From Hyphomicrobiales bacterium (lineage in GTDB: Bacteria > Pseudomonadota > Alphaproteobacteria > Rhizobiales > Rhizobiaceae): a stretch of 64,000 bases of DNA. How positions within the stretch are numbered: the stretch's first letter is position 1; each line of letters begins with the position of its first letter. This document shows positions 54,277-62,331 of the stretch, one piece after another. Below the pieces are notes generated by a model that ran no database searches, was not told the DNA's origin, and saw only the letters and a program-made list of their open reading frames with translations. The stretch is from positions 257,479 through 321,478 of the forward strand of contig UCMW01000017.1 in the NCBI GenBank assembly GCA_900473745.1, written 5' to 3'. The position numbers were made by a program, and so were the translations under genes.

Positions 54277-55042
54277 GGCTGATTAAAAGCCACTGATCCT
54301 GAAAGCGATGCTGGTTACCCATAAGAAACATAAGGTCATTTGAGGGAATAGCGACTTCCAGCTTAGCGCGGAATTTCTCTTCCCACATGTTCCCGTAGTT
54401 GCTTTTGCAGTTCCAAAAAAGCGCGCCCACTTCCCAGTCGACCAACTTGTGACGGAAAGAGACGTTTCCGGTTTGTGAAGCGCATTCATATCGATAGTAG
54501 AAGTCAAATGGCAGCTTTCGCAGCCGCCGAATCGAATGCTTATCCTCGTCGAATAACCCGCCTTGCTTCTGCTCCTGTGCAAGCTTGGCAATCTCATCGT
54601 CCGTCCAGTCCGGGTTGGAAACCGGCTCGATGTCGAGACCCAAAACCCGGGTCGGATTCAAAAGAGCCAATGAGCTTCGCGTCTCAGCCTGATGGGAAAC
54701 GATATCATTGAAAGAACCAAACAACTTCAGCTTAGACAGCAGATCGCGCCTTGCCATCCATTCCTTTTTGGTCGGTACTGTCGCACCCGGCAAAATGGTA
54801 TCTACTTTGATCGAATAGCTCTCAGGACGATGATCCCCGCGGGCCTTTTCAACCTTCGCGTCTATCCACTGCCATTTCCGAAACTGATGCTCTTCCGCAA
54901 TATGACGAAAAGGAACTGGGAATAGTCTAATCAGGTCGCCACTTTCAAGCATCCCCGCGACGCAGGATGTTTCTGCGTACTTGCCGCTAGGCGACGGATA
55001 TGTCTTGCAAAGGATTAGTATTTTCTGGTCGAAGACTGGCAT
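54236..55042 (-). CDS. Unrecognised protein paired with DUF488
   Basis: A 268-aa soluble-looking protein starting MPVFDQKILILCKTYPSPSG. YAETSCVAGMLESGDLIRLFPVPF and FRKWQWIDAKVEKARGDHRP suggest two small beta-barrel-like (possibly OB-type) units; this is a guess from the pattern. It shares the low G+C of the DUF488 gene and overlaps it tail to tail. It may be its functional partner, possibly a nucleic-acid-acting or defence module. No signal peptide or TM. Confidence 0.6.
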   Translation of the reverse strand: MPVFDQKILILCKTYPSPSGKYAETSCVAGMLESGDLIRLFPVPFRHIAEEHQFRKWQWIDAKVEKARGDHRPESYSIKVDTILPGATVPTKKEWMARRDLLSKLKLFGSFNDIVSHQAETRSSLALLNPTRVLGLDIEPVSNPDWTDDEIAKLAQEQKQGGLFDEDKHSIRRLRKLPFDFYYRYECASQTGNVSFRHKLVDWEVGALFWNCKSNYGNMWEEKFRAKLEVAIPSNDLMFLMGNQHRFQDQWLLISLIYPPHAKQGLLL

Positions 55043-55248
55043 CGCCCCTCCACAGCCATCTATATATTTCAAACATGCCCAAATCGTCTTATGATTGCAA
55101 ATATCAAATGTTTGGCGGCGCGGAGACACCTGATGGCAAGGAAAGCCGTATCGATCTGACACCAGAGCCGAACTGAGCATATCCACCCCGCCCCCACCAT
55201 GCTACGAGGCCGCCACACACCATCCCACACCCGCCGAGACATCCGCCC

Positions 55249-55752
55249 ATGCCCGCACCCCTCCAAACCGACCTCACCGCCACCCTCCGCCCCCTCCTCA
55301 CCGAACTCCACCAATCCCCAGACCTCTTCCAGACCTGGGACGCCCATCTGGAGCTGGTCGCGGCCGGTGGTCTCGTCGTGGTGAAGTCAAAGCGTTCCAA
55401 GGGTTTGGTCGACCGCCTGTTCTGGGGCCGCGCACCCAAAAGCGAAGACAACAAGCAGTTGCCGGAAGCGACCGCCTTTGCCGCGATCGACCGCTTCCTC
55501 GGCCTCGGCGCCCATCTGGCGCTCTCCGATGCCCTGCCGGAAGGCACCGTGCTGGACGAGGCCTACCCCCATTGCGCGGTCAAACTCTCCTATCGCAAGA
55601 AGGGCGCGCCGAAGGCGAAGTCGCTGTCGATGATCTTCATCGGTTTCAACGACGAGGCGGATGCTATCGCCTATGCAGAGGGATGGGCGGAGACCCTGCC
55701 ACTGGTGACCGCACGGCCGCTGATCAGCGAAAAACTTCACGAGTGGCGGTGA
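55249..55752 (+). CDS. Hypothetical protein (167 aa)
   Basis: A 167-aa soluble protein without a recognised domain. It starts MPAPLQTDLTATLRPLLTEL and has alternating helices and strands (VAAGGLVVVKSKRSKGLVDR, AVKLSYRKKGAPKAKSLSMI). G+C and codon use fit the chromosome. Probably genuine because of its length and regular composition. Confidence 0.6.
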   Translation: MPAPLQTDLTATLRPLLTELHQSPDLFQTWDAHLELVAAGGLVVVKSKRSKGLVDRLFWGRAPKSEDNKQLPEATAFAAIDRFLGLGAHLALSDALPEGTVLDEAYPHCAVKLSYRKKGAPKAKSLSMIFIGFNDEADAIAYAEGWAETLPLVTARPLISEKLHEWR

Positions 55753-55834
55753 AATCTGTCTTATCTGTCTGACACGATGGAACTTTTATCGTCGGCCGGG
55801 CTTTTCCCGGCACGACAACGAAGAAAGACCCATC

Positions 55835-56179
55835 ATGTCCGCAAAATTTCTGCGCGCCGCACTCGTCACCACGCTCGCCCTTGCCGGCCTTCCGCTCGCT
55901 GCCCCCTTTGCCGCCCCCGCCTCGGCCCAGGGCATCGAGCTCCGGATCGGCCCGGATGGCGTCCGTCCGGTCATCCGCGACCGTGATCTTGACAGGCGTG
56001 ACCGGCGCGACCGTGGCTGCAGCCCGCGCGAAGCCGAGCGTGCCGCCGCTCAGGAAGGCCTGCGCCGTGCAGAAGTGGTCCGCGTCACGGATCGCAGCAT
56101 CACGGTCCGAGGCTTCACTCGCCGCGGTGGCCCGGAACAAATGCGTTTCGCAAATCGCCGCGGTTGCCCGCTGATCTGA
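55835..56179 (+). CDS. Small secreted basic protein of unknown function
   Basis: A 114-aa protein with a clear signal peptide (about 1-32, ending ASA) and a basic mature part: a charged linker (RDRDLDRRDRRDR), a helix with Cys (CSPREAERAAAQEGLRRAEVV) and a C-terminal beta-like part (RVTDRSITVRGF). Two Cys could form a disulfide. Likely periplasmic. It is followed by a strong bidirectional terminator. Confidence 0.7.
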   Translation: MSAKFLRAALVTTLALAGLPLAAPFAAPASAQGIELRIGPDGVRPVIRDRDLDRRDRRDRGCSPREAERAAAQEGLRRAEVVRVTDRSITVRGFTRRGGPEQMRFANRRGCPLI

Positions 56180-56197
56180 TCGCGCCAATTGCCTAAG

Positions 56198-56231
56198 AAA
56201 AAAGCCGCCGGATCGCTCCGGCGGCTTTTTT
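56198..56231. terminator. Strong bidirectional terminator
   Basis: A 15-bp perfect stem (56198-56212 with 56217-56231), TCGC loop and T/A runs on both sides. It serves the plus-strand secreted protein gene and the convergent clpP gene. Confidence 0.95.
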
Positions 56232-56251
56232 CGTGATCTCTGCAAAGAGCT

Positions 56252-56869
56252 TCAGCCGATATCGGCGTGGCTCTCGATGATCTTGCCGACCAGTCCATAG
56301 GTGACGGCGTCTTCGGCCGACAGCCAGTAGTCGCGGTCGATGTCTTTCGCGATCTTCTCCTGGCTCTGGCCGGTGGCCTTGGCGTAGATCTTGATCAGGC
56401 GCTCGTTCATCTTGATGATTTCGCGGGCCTGGATCTCGATGTCGGAGGCCATGCCGCGGGTGCCGCCAGACGGCTGGTGCATCAGGAAGCGGGTGTTCGG
56501 CAGGGCCAGGCGGCGTTCCTTCGGAACCGCAACGAAAATCAGCGAGCCGGCAGATGCCGCCCAGCCGGTCGCGATGATCCAGACCTTCGGCTTGATGAAC
56601 TTGATCATGTCATGGATTGCATCACCGGCTTCGACATGGCCGCCCGGCGAGCAGACGAATACGCGAATGTCCTCGTCGGAGGCAGCGGCGAGCGCGACGA
56701 GCTGCGTGCAGACCTTCTGCGCCAGCTCCATGGTGATCCCGCCATAGATGAAGATCGAACGCGACTTGAAGAGGTTCGCTTCCGTTTCCTTGCCGATCGG
56801 CAGTTCCTTGCTCTTGTCGTCTTCGTCTTCGTTCATCACAGGGGATAGTCCTTCTTGCGTTTGGCTCAT
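56252..56869 (-). CDS. clpP: ClpP-like serine protease
   Basis: A 205-aa ClpP-family peptidase. The catalytic Ser106 sits in TGWAASAGS, His131 in MHQPSGG and Asp180 in [11 protein letters not shown], so the triad is intact. The Ser motif differs from the usual GQAASMGA (Trp for Gln), and an acidic N-terminal extension (about residues 10-25) is unlike canonical ClpP, so it is an atypical paralogue, probably with a partner Clp ATPase elsewhere. ATG 56869 chosen; ATG 56836 is possible. Confidence 0.88.
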   Translation of the reverse strand: MSQTQEGLSPVMNEDEDDKSKELPIGKETEANLFKSRSIFIYGGITMELAQKVCTQLVALAAASDEDIRVFVCSPGGHVEAGDAIHDMIKFIKPKVWIIATGWAASAGSLIFVAVPKERRLALPNTRFLMHQPSGGTRGMASDIEIQAREIIKMNERLIKIYAKATGQSQEKIAKDIDRDYWLSAEDAVTYGLVGKIIESHADIG

Positions 56870-57033
56870 CCGCACATAGTGCGTCTGCAGGCTTAAGACA
56901 ATGCGGGAAAAAGACAAGCACGGAAGCGATGAACAGGAGGTTGATACGAGGCTTTGACGTGGAGAGTTCGACGCCCCCGTTCAACACGCGTTCTTAATAT
57001 GCGGTTGCTAGGCTCTCCGACGAAGGAGACGCC

Positions 57034-58377
57034 ATGACCGAGACCATCCGGCTTGCCGAACTGATCGAGGCGCTCAGCCACGCGCTCGACATGACCGAGG
57101 GACAGCCCGCCGGCCATTGCGTCCGCTGCTGCTTCATCGGAACGCGCATCGGCCGCGCGCTCGGCCTTGGCGAAGAGGCGCTCCGCGATCTCTATTACAC
57201 CCTGCTCTTGAAGGATCTCGGCTGCTCATCCAACGCCGCCCGCATCTGCGAACTTTATCTGGCCGATGACCTGAAGTTCAAACACGACTTCAAGCTGGTC
57301 GACGGCTCCTTCCCGCAGATCCTCAAATTCGTGCTGTCGCATACCGGCATGGAAGCGGGCCTCGCCGAACGCTTCCGCGGTATTCTCAACATCTTCAAGA
57401 ATGGCGGCGAGATCTCCACCAGCCTCATCCAGACCCGCTGCCAGCGCGGCGCGGAGATCGCCCGCCAGATGCGTTTTTCCGAAGAGGTTGCCCGTGGCAT
57501 TCTCGATCTCGACGAACATGTCGATGGCGGCGGCCAGCCTCAGGGATTGAAAGGTGCGGAAATCCATCTCTTTGCCCGCATTGCACTCATGGCCCAGGTC
57601 ATCGACGTCTTCTTCGTCCATCAGGGGGGCGAGGCAGCGCTGACGGAGCTGCGCAAGCGCGCCGGCAGCTGGTTCGATCCCGAACTCGTCGCCCTCTTCG
57701 AAACGCTCGCCACACCCGTCTTCTTCGCCGAGCTCGGCTCGGACAATCTGGAAGCCTATGTGCTGGCCATGGAGCCCGGCCGCCAGGCCGTGATGGCCGA
57801 CGAGGATTACCTCGACGACATCGCCGCCGGCTTCGCCCGCGTCATCGATGCCAAGAGCCCTTATACATCAGGCCACAGCGACCGCGTCGCCCTGTTCACC
57901 GATCTGATCGCCGAAGAGCTCGCCATGCCACTCCCCGAGCGCCGCCGCCTCAAACGCGCCGCCCTGCTTCATGACATCGGCAAGCTCGGTGTCTCAAACA
58001 GCGTGCTCGACAAGCCCGGTCGCCTCGAGGGCGAGGAATGGGAGCAGATGAAGCGCCATGCCGAATTCTCCGAAACGATCCTGTCGCGCATTGAAGCCTT
58101 TTCCGATCTCGCCCTGATCGGCGGCGCCCATCACGAAAAGCTCGATGGCTCCGGCTATCCGCGCGGCCTGAAGGGTGACGAGATCTCGTTTGAGACGCGC
58201 ATCGTTGCGACCGCCGATGTCTTCGATGCTCTGACCGCCGACCGCCCCTACCGCGCCGCCATGCCGGTCGAAAAGGCGCTCGCCATTCTCTGGGAGGGAG
58301 CGGGCCGCCATCACGATGAAACCTGCATCGCAGCGCTGGAGCGCGCCCTTGCGCGGGCGGATCTGAAGGCGGCGTGA
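57034..58377 (+). CDS. HD-GYP protein with a degenerate second HD-GYP domain
   Basis: A 447-aa protein. The C-terminal HD-GYP domain (about 265-440) has HSDRVALF, the HD pair in LLHDIGKLG (313-314) and HHEKLDGSGYP (GYP at 374-376), the signature of c-di-GMP phosphodiesterases. The N-terminal half (about 20-190) mirrors it with LLLKDLGCSS and DEHVDGGGQPQGLKG, a degenerate copy that probably has no catalysis. An AAGGAG ribosome site precedes ATG 57034. Divergent from clpP. Confidence 0.92.
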   Translation: MTETIRLAELIEALSHALDMTEGQPAGHCVRCCFIGTRIGRALGLGEEALRDLYYTLLLKDLGCSSNAARICELYLADDLKFKHDFKLVDGSFPQILKFVLSHTGMEAGLAERFRGILNIFKNGGEISTSLIQTRCQRGAEIARQMRFSEEVARGILDLDEHVDGGGQPQGLKGAEIHLFARIALMAQVIDVFFVHQGGEAALTELRKRAGSWFDPELVALFETLATPVFFAELGSDNLEAYVLAMEPGRQAVMADEDYLDDIAAGFARVIDAKSPYTSGHSDRVALFTDLIAEELAMPLPERRRLKRAALLHDIGKLGVSNSVLDKPGRLEGEEWEQMKRHAEFSETILSRIEAFSDLALIGGAHHEKLDGSGYPRGLKGDEISFETRIVATADVFDALTADRPYRAAMPVEKALAILWEGAGRHHDETCIAALERALARADLKAA

Positions 58378-58421
58378 CAGGCGTCGAATGACTTAGTGAC
58401 TTAGCGAATTAGCGTTTCACC

Positions 58422-58901
58422 TTACGGTGCACCATCCGACGCCAATCCGGGCACGGCCCGATATGTGAAGAGGTCCACGCCCCCTTGAGGCGCCTCCTCG
58501 TGCAAAGCCACCGTCGCGACACTGGAGGAGCGTTGCCATTCGGCAACGATTTCCACCCCGCCATTACGCGAGGGTTGCAAATGGCCGCGCCAATGCGTCT
58601 CGGCCATGCAATCGGCAACCCCGTTGCGCCACCGCACCTCGAAGGCGATCGCGTCGCCCTCTATCCTTCCGTTCAGGGGATAGGGAATCCCGCGACAGCC
58701 CTTGCCCGGCGAATTGTTGACGAGATAGCCCTGCACCAACCCGTCCGCACCGACATCGAGCACCATCACGGACCCATGACGCGAAACCCAGCTGGAGCTA
58801 CCGGAAACGAAATGCGCAGACACGGGCCCCTGGCTCACGGGCGCGGCGAATAGCAGCGTTGGGCAGAGTATTGGACCCAAAAGGAATGCCGCAACTTTCA
58901 T
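58422..58901 (-). CDS. Avidin-family protein (rhizavidin-like), secreted
   Basis: A 159-aa protein with a signal peptide (about 1-24). The mature part has the avidin pattern: SSWVSRHGSVMVL (36-48), ADGLVQGYLVNN, the Cys-bearing KGCRGIPYPLNG (Cys69) and VADCMAETHWRG (Cys98), EVRWRNG, AEWQ and GVDLFTY. The Cys pair matches dimeric rhizavidin from Rhizobium etli. By streptavidin numbering, W79, T90, W108, D128 and S27 are kept (W91, T102, W122, D143, S44), but N23, Y43 and S88 are Ser40, Leu60 and Ala100. Affinity may be reduced or the ligand changed. No biotin gene is near. Confidence 0.83.
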   Translation of the reverse strand: MKVAAFLLGPILCPTLLFAAPVSQGPVSAHFVSGSSSWVSRHGSVMVLDVGADGLVQGYLVNNSPGKGCRGIPYPLNGRIEGDAIAFEVRWRNGVADCMAETHWRGHLQPSRNGGVEIVAEWQRSSSVATVALHEEAPQGGVDLFTYRAVPGLASDGAP

Positions 58902-58999
58902 GCCACCCTCCCCGAATATTCCGCTATGCTACTTCAACATAGAGTTGATTAAACCTTTCTGAACGGAAGGGTGCCGTGCGCAATTATCCCGTGTACGAC

Positions 59000-59440
59000 C
59001 TAGCGTGAGATCCGCGTCGACAGGATGATGGAAGACAGCGTGCGCTCCACCCCCGACAAGTCCCCGATCCTGTCGATGATCCGGTCGAGTTCCGAGATCG
59101 AAGGGGCAGCCACGATGGCGATCAGGTCATATGGTCCATTCACCGAGTAGAGCGCTGACACCTCGCGGATCGCGTTCAGCTCACCCGTGACGGCTGCCAG
59201 CGCCTTGGGCGCAATCGTGATCATCACATGTGCCCGGATCAGCCCGCTCTGATAGGCGTCCGACAGCCGCACCTGATAGCCGGCAATCACCCCCTGCCCC
59301 TCCAGCCGCTCCAGCCGCGCCTGCACCGTGGTACGCGACAGATCGAGCCGCCGCGCCAGTTCCGCCACCGGCATGCGGGCATTTTCCGAGAGCAGGGACA
59401 GCAGCTCTCGATCCTTGTCGCTCAACTGCATTTCGCGCAT
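59000..59440 (-). CDS. Lrp/AsnC-family transcriptional regulator
   Basis: A 146-aa regulator. The N-terminal helix-turn-helix (about 5-60: LSLLSENARMPVAELARRLDLSRTTVQARLERLEGQGVI) precedes the RAM ligand-binding domain (about 70-140, AHVMITIAPKAL...ISELDRIID). Members bind amino acids and act as dimers or octamers. It is divergent from the saccharopine-dehydrogenase-like gene, a common target arrangement. Start uncertain between ATG 59461, 59440 and 59431. Confidence 0.9.
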   Translation of the reverse strand: MREMQLSDKDRELLSLLSENARMPVAELARRLDLSRTTVQARLERLEGQGVIAGYQVRLSDAYQSGLIRAHVMITIAPKALAAVTGELNAIREVSALYSVNGPYDLIAIVAAPSISELDRIIDRIGDLSGVERTLSSIILSTRISR

Positions 59441-59582
59441 TCCATTCGTCGATATGTACACATCTATACCGCATTACGCTCACATCGTCACTTGGAATCG
59501 ACATCTCCCGGCGCCACACTGATGTGATCAATGACACCAGGGCCGTCTTGAACGGGCCCTCATGCATGCGAGGGGCACTACC

Positions 59583-60686
59583 ATGAAAAACGTCACCATC
59601 ATCGGCGCCGGCAAGATCGGCGGTGCGATTGCCCGCATGCTGGCCGAGACCGGTGACTACAAGGTCACCGTGGCCGACCGCAGCGCCGAGCAGCTCTCCA
59701 AGCTCGACGCCCACGCCGCCGTCGCCGCTGCCGAAGTCGATATCACCGATGCCAGCGCCCTCGACGCCCTGCTTGCCGGCCAGTTCGCCGTCCTCTCGGC
59801 CGCCCCCTTCCACCTGACTGGCGCGATCGCCGAAAGTGCCGCCCGCACGGCGACCCATTATCTCGACCTGACCGAAGACGTGGCCACCACCCGCAAGGTC
59901 GAAGAACTCGCCCGCGGCGCACGCTCCGCCTTCATCCCGCAATGTGGTCTGGCACCGGGCTTCATCTCGATCGTCGCACATGATCTCACCAAGCATTTCG
60001 ACACACTGGATACGGTCCGCATGCGCGTCGGCGCGCTTCCGCAATATCCGTCCAATGCGCTCAACTACAATCTGACCTGGTCGACCGACGGGCTGATCAA
60101 CGAATATATCGAACCCTGCGAGGCGATCGTCGAAGGCAAGCTGACTGTCGTGCCCGCCATGGAAGAGCGCGAAGAATTCTCTCTCGACGGCGTCACCTAT
60201 GAGGCGTTCAACACGTCTGGTGGGCTCGGCACGCTGGCCAAGACGCTCGATGGCCGGGTGCGCACGATGAACTACCGCACCATCCGCTATCCTGGCCACC
60301 AGGCGATCATCAAGGCGCTGCTCAACGACTTCAACCTGAAGAACCGTCGCGACGTCTTGAAAGACCTTTTCGAGAACGCCTTGCCCGCCACCATGCAGGA
60401 CGTGGTCGTCATCTTCGTCACCGTCTGCGGCTGGAAGGATGGCCGCTACCTGCAGGAAACCTATGCCAACAAGGTCTATGCCGGCGTGGTCGCGGGAAAG
60501 AAGATGAGCGCCATCCAGATCACCACGGCCGCCGGCATCTGCACGGTGCTCGATCTTTTGGCCGACGGCACCCTGCCGCAGGCCGGCTTCGTGCGCCAGG
60601 AAGAGATCGGCCTTCCCGCCTTCCTTGCCAATCGCTTCGGCCGCGTTTATGACCCCGAGGTGATGAAGGTCGCGAGGGCTGGCTGA
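59583..60686 (+). CDS. Saccharopine-dehydrogenase-like oxidoreductase
   Basis: A 367-aa NAD(P)-linked enzyme. It opens MKNVTIIGAGKIGGAIARML (Rossmann motif) and has CGLAPGFISIVAHDL, typical of saccharopine dehydrogenases. A role in lysine metabolism is suggested but not proven. ATG 59583 follows GAGGGG eight bases upstream. The adjacent divergent Lrp regulator probably controls it in response to an amino acid. Two tandem hairpins follow. Confidence 0.87.
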   Translation: MKNVTIIGAGKIGGAIARMLAETGDYKVTVADRSAEQLSKLDAHAAVAAAEVDITDASALDALLAGQFAVLSAAPFHLTGAIAESAARTATHYLDLTEDVATTRKVEELARGARSAFIPQCGLAPGFISIVAHDLTKHFDTLDTVRMRVGALPQYPSNALNYNLTWSTDGLINEYIEPCEAIVEGKLTVVPAMEEREEFSLDGVTYEAFNTSGGLGTLAKTLDGRVRTMNYRTIRYPGHQAIIKALLNDFNLKNRRDVLKDLFENALPATMQDVVVIFVTVCGWKDGRYLQETYANKVYAGVVAGKKMSAIQITTAAGICTVLDLLADGTLPQAGFVRQEEIGLPAFLANRFGRVYDPEVMKVARAG

Positions 60687-60731
60687 CCGGACAGGGCTGA
60701 AAGGCCGATGTGAGGATTCTCCGGGGGGAGG

Positions 60732-60788
60732 AAGGACCGAACGGTCCTTGAGGAACGGCCGGCCGGCAACGGCTGGCCGTTTCCTTTT
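60732..60788 (+). terminator. Tandem hairpin terminator
   Basis: A 7-bp stem (60732-60738 with 60743-60749) is followed by an 11-bp stem with one G-U (60754-60764 with 60771-60781) and a T-rich tail. It ends the saccharopine-dehydrogenase-like gene. Confidence 0.78.
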
Positions 60789-60953
60789 GTCCGTCAAACG
60801 CAAGTGTGATGCCGGGTGGCTCGCCTAACGCCGCCTTAAGCATGCCTCGACACTGTTTCTTTTTGATTGCGATGTTAGAATGTGCTGAATTGAGCCTTCG
60901 CGCGGAAGCGCCGGGGTTCGCTCCAGAGCACGGCATGTGCTGACGGGCGGGGT

Positions 60954-62321
60954 ATGATCGGCAGGGGCAGCGAAGAGCAGAAGACCACGAGGGTTATCCG
61001 CGCCTATCAGGCAGCCACCCTCGCGGTTGCGCTTTTCTCGACGGTCTGGACCGTGATCTTTGCCGTCAATGGCCTGACCGCCGTCGCCATCGCCGAGAGC
61101 TTTCCGGTCACCATTGCGCTCGTCTGCTTCGTCCTCGTCAGCCAGGGCAAGTTCGGCATCGTCAATCTGGTCGTGCAGACCTCCTTCCTCCTGTTCGTCA
61201 TCGGCTTTTCCCTGATGTTCGACGTGCCGGAGCCCGGCTCGCCGCGCGTGACCCACCTCTTCCTGCCGGTGCTCGGCATGCTGGGTTACCTCAACCACCT
61301 GCGCCGCCCCTCGCGCCTGCAACTGGCCATCATCGCGGCAAGCCTCGTCGCCTTCGTCGTCCTGCACGCAGCAGACTTGCGCCTGGCCATCGCCGAGCCC
61401 CTGCCAGCGGAACTGCGCGCCATTGGCATCTGGATGAACCCGGCCATTGCCGCCCTCGTCTTCTGCAGCACTGTCTATATTCTCCAGAAGCGCCTCTCGG
61501 CCCCCAGCGGCATGGCGCGTGATCTCGTTCGAGCCATGCGGCGCCGTGAGCTGACGCTCGCCTACCAGCCGCAGGTCGATCGCGACGGCAAGGTGGTCGG
61601 TGCCGAGGCGCTGTTGCGCTGGACCCATCCTACCAGGGGTGCGATTTCGCCTGCGAGCTTCATTCCTGCGGCCGAAGACGTGGGGCTGATGCCGATCATC
61701 GGCGGTTTCGTACTCGAAGAGGCGCTGGTCACCCTCGCCCGCTGGCAGGCGGATCCGGACCGTGCGACCCTCACCCTCTCGGTCAATGTCAGCGCCAGCC
61801 AGTTCAACGAGAGCGATTTCTGCGCCACGGTCCGGGATCTCCTCTCACGCCACGCCGTCGATCCGACCCGTCTCCAGCTGGAGCTTACCGAAAGCGTCTT
61901 GATCGCGGGGCTGGAGCCGGTCGCCGAAAAGATGGCGGAGCTGACGGAGCTCGGCATCACCTTCTCGCTCGACGATTTCGGCACCGGCTTTTCTTCGCTC
62001 GCCTATCTGCGCAGCCTGCCGGTGGCGGAGCTGAAGATCGACCGCAGCTTTGTCGCCAGCATCACCGAAAGCGACCGCGACGCCGCCCTCGTTCGCTCGA
62101 TCCGCGCGCTTGCCCAGGATCTCGGTCTGCGCACCGTCGCCGAAGGGGTGGAAACGCCGGCGCAGCACGCCTTCCTCTACGAGGTCGGCTGCGACATCTT
62201 TCAAGGCTGGCACTTCGGCCGGCCCATGCCGCTCACCGAGTTCGAGGCATCCCTGTCGGCCTCACCCAGGCCGAATACCGCCGTCGAAAATCCGCGGCCG
62301 GCCCGCCTCGCCGCCGGCTGA
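60954..62321 (+). CDS. Membrane EAL-domain c-di-GMP phosphodiesterase
   Basis: A 455-aa protein. The N-terminal part has about five to six TM helices (18-178). The EAL domain (about 190-430) has EALLRW at 218-223 and DDFGTG at 340-345, and ESVLI near 313 with other catalytic Glu residues. No GGDEF domain. It should degrade c-di-GMP. The Pro/Ala-rich tail (last ~20 residues) is probably disordered. Confidence 0.92.
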   Translation: MIGRGSEEQKTTRVIRAYQAATLAVALFSTVWTVIFAVNGLTAVAIAESFPVTIALVCFVLVSQGKFGIVNLVVQTSFLLFVIGFSLMFDVPEPGSPRVTHLFLPVLGMLGYLNHLRRPSRLQLAIIAASLVAFVVLHAADLRLAIAEPLPAELRAIGIWMNPAIAALVFCSTVYILQKRLSAPSGMARDLVRAMRRRELTLAYQPQVDRDGKVVGAEALLRWTHPTRGAISPASFIPAAEDVGLMPIIGGFVLEEALVTLARWQADPDRATLTLSVNVSASQFNESDFCATVRDLLSRHAVDPTRLQLELTESVLIAGLEPVAEKMAELTELGITFSLDDFGTGFSSLAYLRSLPVAELKIDRSFVASITESDRDAALVRSIRALAQDLGLRTVAEGVETPAQHAFLYEVGCDIFQGWHFGRPMPLTEFEASLSASPRPNTAVENPRPARLAAG

Positions 62322-62331
62322 TTGGTCCGGC

